Assembly: GCA_016218725.1 (NCBI GenBank)
Contig: JACRDB010000096.1
Span: forward strand, 1-37,205
Direction: 5' to 3'
Origin: Deltaproteobacteria bacterium
GTDB lineage: Bacteria; Myxococcota_A; Polyangia; Polyangiales; Ga0077539
DNA length: 37,205 nucleotides
Shown in pieces: positions 32,693-37,205 of this stretch. Each line of letters starts with the position of its first letter. The first letter of the stretch is position 1. Under the pieces are notes generated by a model that saw only the letters and a program-made list of their open reading frames with translations, was not told the origin of the DNA and ran no database searches. A program made the translations under genes and the position numbers.

Positions 32693-35600
32693 TCAGATCG
32701 TGTTGCGCAGCGATCCGAACAGGTGCCGCGTCGGCCAGAAGCGGCTCCGCCCATCGCCGGGGAGGTCGCCCAGGCTCGCCACGGAGTGGCCGAAAAAGAT
32801 GGCGCCGGCGGGGGCCATGAGGATCGTCGGGGGCGCGCTCAGCCCGCTCGCGCGCCCGAAGTAGAGATGCGTCGGGTTGGTGCCGCCGACGATCAGGTCG
32901 GCATAGCCGTCGCCGTTCACATCCCCCGCGCCCGCCGCCGCGCCGCCGAAGCCCCTGGGGCCCGTGACGGTCGTCGAGGTCGTGCTCAGTCCGCTCGCGC
33001 GCCCGAGGTAGAAATACGCAGCGTTGAGGTCGCCCGAACCCACGACGAGGTCGGCGTAGCCGTCGCCGTTGAGGTCCCCCGCGCCTGCCACGACCCGTCC
33101 GAAGCTCAGGTCGGGGCTCGCACTGCTCAGGGTTGTCGGGGTCGCGCCCAGTCCGCTTGCGCCCCCGAGGTAGACGTAGACCCTGCCCTCGGTTGGAGGG
33201 AAGAGCATGGATCCCGGTGCACCTACGACAAGGTCGGCATAGCCGTCGCCGTTGAGGTCCCCGGCGTTCGCCAGGTGCTGGCCGAAGTTGCTGCTCCCGG
33301 TGGGACCCGTGAGGGTCGTCGCGGTGGCGCTCAGCCCCCCCGCGCCCCCGAGGTAGATGTACACCATCCCAGCGTAATATGCGCCCACGACGAGGTCGGC
33401 GTAGCCGTCGCCGTTGAGGTCCCCGGCGCCCGCCACGGACCATCCGAAGCGGACGGCGCTCGGGCCCGCGACGGTCGTCGGAGTCGCGCCCGGACCACCC
33501 GCACCCCCGAGGTAGATGTACGCTGCGCTGGTGCCGTCGGAGCCCAGGACGAGGTCGGCGTAGCCGTCGCCGTTGACGTCGCCTGCACTCGCCACGTTGG
33601 AGCCAAAGTAAGTCGTACCGGTGGGGCCCGTGAGGGTCCTCGGGGTCGCGCCCAGTCCGCCCGCGCCCCCGAGGTAGACGTACGCCGTGCCAGAGCCGAC
33701 CGCGCTCACGACGACGTCCCCGTAGCCGTCACCGTTGACATCTCCCGCGCTCGCCACGGAGTTGCCGAAGCTGCTGCCGCTGGTGGGGCCCGTGAGGGTC
33801 CTCGGTGTCACGCCCAGTCCGCCCGCGCCCCCGAGGTAGACGTACGCCGTGTCGGAGCCGACCGCGCTCACGACAACGTCCGCGTAGCCGTCACCGTTGA
33901 CGTCGAGCGTCGTCCCCCAGGACGTTGCGATGGCGGCGGTGCGGGCGCCCACCGTGAACTCCCAGGTCGGGGACATCACTGTCCCAGTGACGGTCCCGGA
34001 GCGGCTCGCGAGCGCCCAGAACCACACGCCGGCGGCCAGCTCCGCGGAGGGTGCGGCGCTCGTGCCGACCGCATCGATGGCCGCGAGGCAGCCGATGGTC
34101 AACGCGCGGTTGCGGCAGAGAGTGACGCGGGCTCCGGTCGCGCCGCCCGGGAGGATCCAGCGCAGGGTCGGGCGCCGCGAGGTCACGGCCGCGGTGGACA
34201 GGGGCGCGAGCGCCCGCGGAACCGGCGCCGCGCAGGCGCCGCCGTCGCACACCAGACCCGAGGTACACGCCCGGCCGCAGGTGCTACAGTTGGCGCTGTC
34301 TGTCAGGGTGTCCACGCACCTTCCGCTGCAGAGGGTCATCCCGGTGCCGCAGCCACAGGTGCCAACCGCGTCGCAGACGCCGCCCGGTGGGCTGGTGCAC
34401 GCGCCCGAACTTCGCGGTCCGACGCTGCACACCGTCGTCGTCCCGGCCGACGCGCAGACGATGGTGCCGGTCTGCTGGCAGCCGCCCGTGCCCGCTGACA
34501 TGCAACTCGCCCCGGTGGCCCGACACACGCCGCCGCAGTTGGACTGCCCGGGCGGACATGCAGGCACGCAACTCGACGCGACGCAGGCCACGCTGCCGCC
34601 GGTCGGGGCCACGCAGACGCGACCGCAGAGCCCGCAGTTGGAGAGGTCCGTCGCCGTCGAAACACAGGCGCTGCCGCAGAACGTCTGCCCGCTCGGGCAC
34701 GCGGGCGCGCAGCCCGATCCGACGCAGGCCACGGTGCCGCCGGTCGGGGCCACGCAGACGCGGCCACAGACCCCACAGTTTGAGGGGTCCGTCGCCGTCG
34801 AGATACAGGTGCCACCGCAGAGCGTCTGCCCCGAGGGACATGCGCAGCCGACGGTGCAGGTGGTGCCACAGGGGCCGTAGCCCTCGTCGCAAGTGATGAT
34901 ACAGCGACCCTCGAAGCAGATCCCCGCGCCGCGGGACGGCGGCACGGGGCAGACATGCCCGCAGGTCCCGCAGTTGTTGGCATCCGTCATCGGGTCGCTG
35001 CAGGCACCGTCGCAGCTGCGCTGCCCAGCCCGACAGGTGCAGCTCCCAAGGGGGCCGCAGACCCCTCCCGCCGGGCTGGTGCAGGCGCCCGAGGTGCGCG
35101 GGGTGGTTGCGCTGCACGCCGTCATCGTCCCGGTCGGCGCGCACGTGATGGTGCCGGTCTGCTGGCAGCCGCCCGTGCCAGGAGTCGTGCAGCTCGCGCC
35201 GGTGGCCTGGCAGACGCCGCCGCAGTTGGACTGCCCGGCCCCGCAGACGCACGCGCCAGTGGAGTCGCAGACGCCACCCGCGGGACTGGCACACGGACCG
35301 GAGGTGCGCGGGGCCGTGGCGCTGCACGCCGTGGCCGTCCCCGTCGCCGCGCACGCGACGGTGCCGGTCTGCTGGCAGCCGCCAGTGCCAGGAGTCGTGC
35401 AGCTCGCGCCGGTGGCCTGGCAGACGCCGCCGCAGTTGGACTGCCCGGCCGGGCACGCGGACACGCAGCTCCCAGCGACGCAGGACACGCTCCCGCCCGT
35501 GGCCGCGACGCAGGCGTTGCCGCAGCGCGAGCAGTTGGCGGCGCTGGTCATGGTGTCCACGCACACCCCGCCGCAAAGGGTCAGGCCAGCGGGGCAGGCG

Positions 35601-36877
35601 ATGACGCAGGCTCCGGCGGTGCACGTCTGGCCGACCGGGCAGGCTGTCGATGTACGGGCCAGGCCGCTGGCGTTACATGTCTGGAGCGTGCTCGCGTCGG
35701 CACACGACGTGCTTCCGGGTGTGCAGATCCAGGGCGTGCAGACGCCGCCCGCGCAGCTTGTGCTGGGCGGGCAGGCAGTCGGCGTGTAACCCTGCCCGTC
35801 GGGGTTGCACGCCTGGCGCGTGTTCATGTCGACGCAGGTGGTCGGCGTAGTGGGAAGGCAAATCCGATTCGTGCAGATGCCCTCGCCGAGGCATGCCTGG
35901 CTGGTTCGACAGGGATTCAAGGTGTAGGACAGCCCGTCGCGGTTGCACTCCCGCATCGTCGCCAGGTCGACGCAGGATCTCGACCAGGGCACGCACACCC
36001 GCGGCACACAGGCGGTGCCCCCGACGGGACAGGTCTGGCCGGCCGGGCAGGAAAAGGGGCCGCTCCATTGAAAGTCGCTGCCAGCCCGGCGGCAGTCGAG
36101 GCGGAAGCCATCGGAGCAGAGCGATGTCCCGAACGTGCAGGTGAAGGGTTCGCATCGTCCGCCGCCGTGGCAGCCTTGCCCGGCGGGGCAGGGGGAGCTC
36201 GTGTAGATCCCCCCGACGCAGACCCCTAGGGTCGTGAAATCGATACAGGCCTGGTCCCCGTTGCTGCATGCGGGGCTCTCCCAGCCGACGAAGCCGTAGC
36301 TGAAATGGTTCACCGATGCCTGCATCGCCCCGTCGACGACTACGCTGGGCAGGGTGTCGAAGCCGCTGCCCGACGCCGACGACCACAGCAACGCCGGTGT
36401 CCCCGATCCCGGCGCGAAGGGGATGGTGACGATGACCGGCACGCGGAAGGTCAATCCCGCGGGGCCATACTGGCAGACGGGCGAGCGGGCGATGTAGCCG
36501 TCCGGCGCGCGGTAGGTGACCGTCGCGGTGATGTCGCGCGGCTCTGCGAGTGCGCCGGGCGGGATCACCAGGGAGACCCCGGCCACCGCCACCGTACCGC
36601 CCGCCGGACCGACGGACACCGTGATGGACCGGGGCGCGAAGAGCGGCCCTGCATCGAGCCCTGCCACGTCCGGTCCGTTCGCAGAGTCCGCCGCGACGTC
36701 GCGGCCCGCGTCGGCTGCCGCGTCGGCGGCTGGGCCGACGTCGACCGTGGCATCAGGGCCAGGGCCCGTGTCATCGCAGCCCGCGAGGAGAGCCACCGCC
36801 AGCAGCACCCCAAACAAACCCAGGGGTGGCGGCGCCCGTCCGGACACCTCAGCTCCGGCCTTTGCGCGAAACTCCAT
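32693..36877 (-). CDS. Giant lipoprotein: Cys-rich repeats plus C-terminal FG-GAP propeller
   Basis: A roughly 1394-residue surface lipoprotein. The signal ends LLAVALLAGCDDTGP (lipobox LAGC) and is followed by an Asp/Ala-rich linker. A ZU5/GAIN-like strand unit comes next (VSVGPAGGTVAVAGVSLVIP and PPGALAEPRDI). Residues about 210-920 are tandem Cys-rich units (CPAGQSNCGGVCQATGASC; GTGGCQQTGT; NCGVCGRVCVAPTGG). Then comes a fibronectin-like segment (RRPTLRWILPGGATGARV). Seven FG-GAP units follow (DVNGDGYADVVV, DLNGDGYADLVV and variants) and a degenerate eighth (DLPGDGRSRF) that ends abruptly in WPTRHLFGSLRNTI. FG-GAP repeats form calcium-binding propellers. The loss of the last strand suggests truncation or frameshift at the 3' end. 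A start one codon upstream (36880) is equally possible. Confidence 0.87.
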   Translation of the reverse strand: MEFRAKAGAEVSGRAPPPLGLFGVLLAVALLAGCDDTGPGPDATVDVGPAADAAADAGRDVAADSANGPDVAGLDAGPLFAPRSITVSVGPAGGTVAVAGVSLVIPPGALAEPRDITATVTYRAPDGYIARSPVCQYGPAGLTFRVPVIVTIPFAPGSGTPALLWSSASGSGFDTLPSVVVDGAMQASVNHFSYGFVGWESPACSNGDQACIDFTTLGVCVGGIYTSSPCPAGQGCHGGGRCEPFTCTFGTSLCSDGFRLDCRRAGSDFQWSGPFSCPAGQTCPVGGTACVPRVCVPWSRSCVDLATMRECNRDGLSYTLNPCRTSQACLGEGICTNRICLPTTPTTCVDMNTRQACNPDGQGYTPTACPPSTSCAGGVCTPWICTPGSTSCADASTLQTCNASGLARTSTACPVGQTCTAGACVIACPAGLTLCGGVCVDTMTSAANCSRCGNACVAATGGSVSCVAGSCVSACPAGQSNCGGVCQATGASCTTPGTGGCQQTGTVACAATGTATACSATAPRTSGPCASPAGGVCDSTGACVCGAGQSNCGGVCQATGASCTTPGTGGCQQTGTITCAPTGTMTACSATTPRTSGACTSPAGGVCGPLGSCTCRAGQRSCDGACSDPMTDANNCGTCGHVCPVPPSRGAGICFEGRCIITCDEGYGPCGTTCTVGCACPSGQTLCGGTCISTATDPSNCGVCGRVCVAPTGGTVACVGSGCAPACPSGQTFCGSACVSTATDLSNCGLCGRVCVAPTGGSVACVASSCVPACPPGQSNCGGVCRATGASCMSAGTGGCQQTGTIVCASAGTTTVCSVGPRSSGACTSPPGGVCDAVGTCGCGTGMTLCSGRCVDTLTDSANCSTCGRACTSGLVCDGGACAAPVPRALAPLSTAAVTSRRPTLRWILPGGATGARVTLCRNRALTIGCLAAIDAVGTSAAPSAELAAGVWFWALASRSGTVTGTVMSPTWEFTVGARTAAIATSWGTTLDVNGDGYADVVVSAVGSDTAYVYLGGAGGLGVTPRTLTGPTSGSSFGNSVASAGDVNGDGYGDVVVSAVGSGTAYVYLGGAGGLGATPRTLTGPTGTTYFGSNVASAGDVNGDGYADLVLGSDGTSAAYIYLGGAGGPGATPTTVAGPSAVRFGWSVAGAGDLNGDGYADLVVGAYYAGMVYIYLGGAGGLSATATTLTGPTGSSNFGQHLANAGDLNGDGYADLVVGAPGSMLFPPTEGRVYVYLGGASGLGATPTTLSSASPDLSFGRVVAGAGDLNGDGYADLVVGSGDLNAAYFYLGRASGLSTTSTTVTGPRGFGGAAAGAGDVNGDGYADLIVGGTNPTHLYFGRASGLSAPPTILMAPAGAIFFGHSVASLGDLPGDGRSRFWPTRHLFGSLRNTI
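35151..35450 (-). repeat. 90-bp direct repeats, two copies 210 bp apart, inside the Cys-rich region
   Basis: Bases 35151-35240 and 35361-35450 are identical except for one position (GCCCGTGCC versus GCCAGTGCC). A more diverged third copy begins near 34460. They encode the CGGVCQATGASC-GTGGCQQTGT block. The near-perfect nucleotide identity implies recent duplication or gene conversion and could let the protein change length. Confidence 0.85.
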
Positions 36878-37076
36878 CATGCACCTTCTCCCGGCCAGGA
36901 ACGAGAAAGTCCCAGCTTCCTGTGAGGTGAGCGCTGCTTCGTGCGAGCGCGCGACTGTTCAGGACGGAGTTTACAGGCCGACTCGAGGGTGCTTCGTTGA
37001 CCTGCGACAAGTCACGCCTGCCCTGGTAGCGTTTCGGAGCGTGCCGCCTTCTTGGGGATCCCGAAGGGGGTCCTCC
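36878..37076. other. Region upstream of the giant lipoprotein, no gene recognised
   Basis: About 200 bases between the lipoprotein start and the right-edge repeat hold no convincing gene. It should contain the promoter for the lipoprotein, but no clear -35/-10 pair stands out. The end of the partial frame of the right-edge repeat (stop at 37012-37014) lies within it. Confidence 0.5.
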
Positions 37077-37203
37077 CCCCATAGGCGTTAAGCGCCATCA
37101 CGTTGCGGTCTGGTCGGGACCGTTCCTCCAAGGCGCCGGGGAGCTCGGACTTCGCCTGGGGTTGGGCGGTGGAGCCCCGGGGTTCGCCAGGCTTAGGGTC
37201 TAT
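37012..37203 (-). CDS. Partial open frame in the right-edge repeat, unknown product
   Basis: On the minus strand a frame open to the window edge reads IDPKPGEPRGSTAQPQAKSE, then LPGALEERSRPDRNVMALNA, then YGGRTPFGIPKKAARSETLP and GQA before a stop at 37012-37014. The middle is the counterpart of the left-edge frame (1-135), with the same reading frame but divergent endings. Its Pro/Gly/Arg composition is not strongly protein-like. Either a repeated gene's 3' end or an open non-coding repeat. Confidence 0.25.
   Translation of the reverse strand: MDPKPGEPRGSTAQPQAKSELPGALEERSRPDRNVMALNAYGGRTPFGIPKKAARSETLPGQA
37077..37158. repeat. Right copy of the 82-bp inverted repeat
   Basis: This is the reverse complement of bases 1-82 with 79 of 82 positions identical. 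Identity stops at both ends: on the inner side the left copy continues CCGGGGGGGCG while this one continues GGAGGACCC. On the outer side the left copy reaches the window boundary, so its full extent is unknown. Confidence 0.9.
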
Positions 37204-37205
37204 GA

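Noticed and set aside
32535..33443. Arg-rich minus-strand frame overlapping the FG-GAP region
   Set aside because: Out-of-frame reading of the FG-GAP repeats; regular RRR-type composition comes from repeated GCC/GTC codons.

Overview
The window looks like a 37.2 kb piece of a very GC-rich genome of a Gram-negative, secretion-rich bacterium, most likely a myxobacterium-type organism (Myxococcota). The reasons are the strong G/C third-position bias, many lipoproteins and secreted beta-propeller proteins (RCC1, FG-GAP), a soluble eukaryotic-type Ser/Thr kinase with a long helical tail, a TonB-dependent receptor carrying a TonB C-terminal-like domain at its N-terminus, and a type III glutamine synthetase. 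This placement is inferred from gene content and style; no rRNA or tRNA gene is present to confirm it.

Layout, left to right. 1-135: one copy of an 82-bp sequence that recurs inverted at the right edge (37077-37158). 180-1298 (-): RCC1-repeat secreted protein. 1414-5740 (-): an apparent ffh - lipoprotein - aminotransferase operon in which the SRP GTPase departs from several family motifs. 5825-7762 (+): secreted protein with a CBM9-like domain. A perfect 19-nt palindrome separates it from the next convergent gene. 7785-9746 (-): lipoprotein - pterin dehydratase - DUF6065-like gene cluster. It is divergent from 9867-13435 (+), a TonB_C/TonB-dependent receptor fusion overlapping a second lipoprotein that is a paralogue of the first. 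Between the two arms lie two copies of a Fur-family-like operator. I read this as a metal or metallophore uptake cassette. 13578-15767 (+) type III glutamine synthetase converges, with overlapping stop codons, on an NCS1 permease (15760-17319, -).

17429-24772 holds a small membrane protein, a GT-C glycosyltransferase (overlapping tail to tail), an FG-GAP/ASPIC lipoprotein, a PD-(D/E)XK (Rpn-like) protein with an internal duplication, and an unrecognised beta-propeller-like protein. 24777-28005 (-) is a compact bacterial microcompartment operon: an unknown 114-aa protein, BMC-T, BMC-H, BMC-P and an aldehyde dehydrogenase with an N-terminal encapsulation-type helix. No signature enzyme, alcohol dehydrogenase or phosphotransacylase is in the window. 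This is the most interesting system here.

28096-32630 has a secreted/membrane protein, a small ORF followed by a frameshifted pseudogene, a Ser/Thr kinase followed by a small unknown gene, a 121-bp palindromic dispersed-type repeat and a gene remnant. 32693-36877 (-) is a giant lipoprotein made of Cys-rich repeats and an FG-GAP propeller. No CRISPR array, tRNA, rRNA, phage or insertion-sequence transposase gene was found. All family calls come from reading motifs by eye; no database search was possible.
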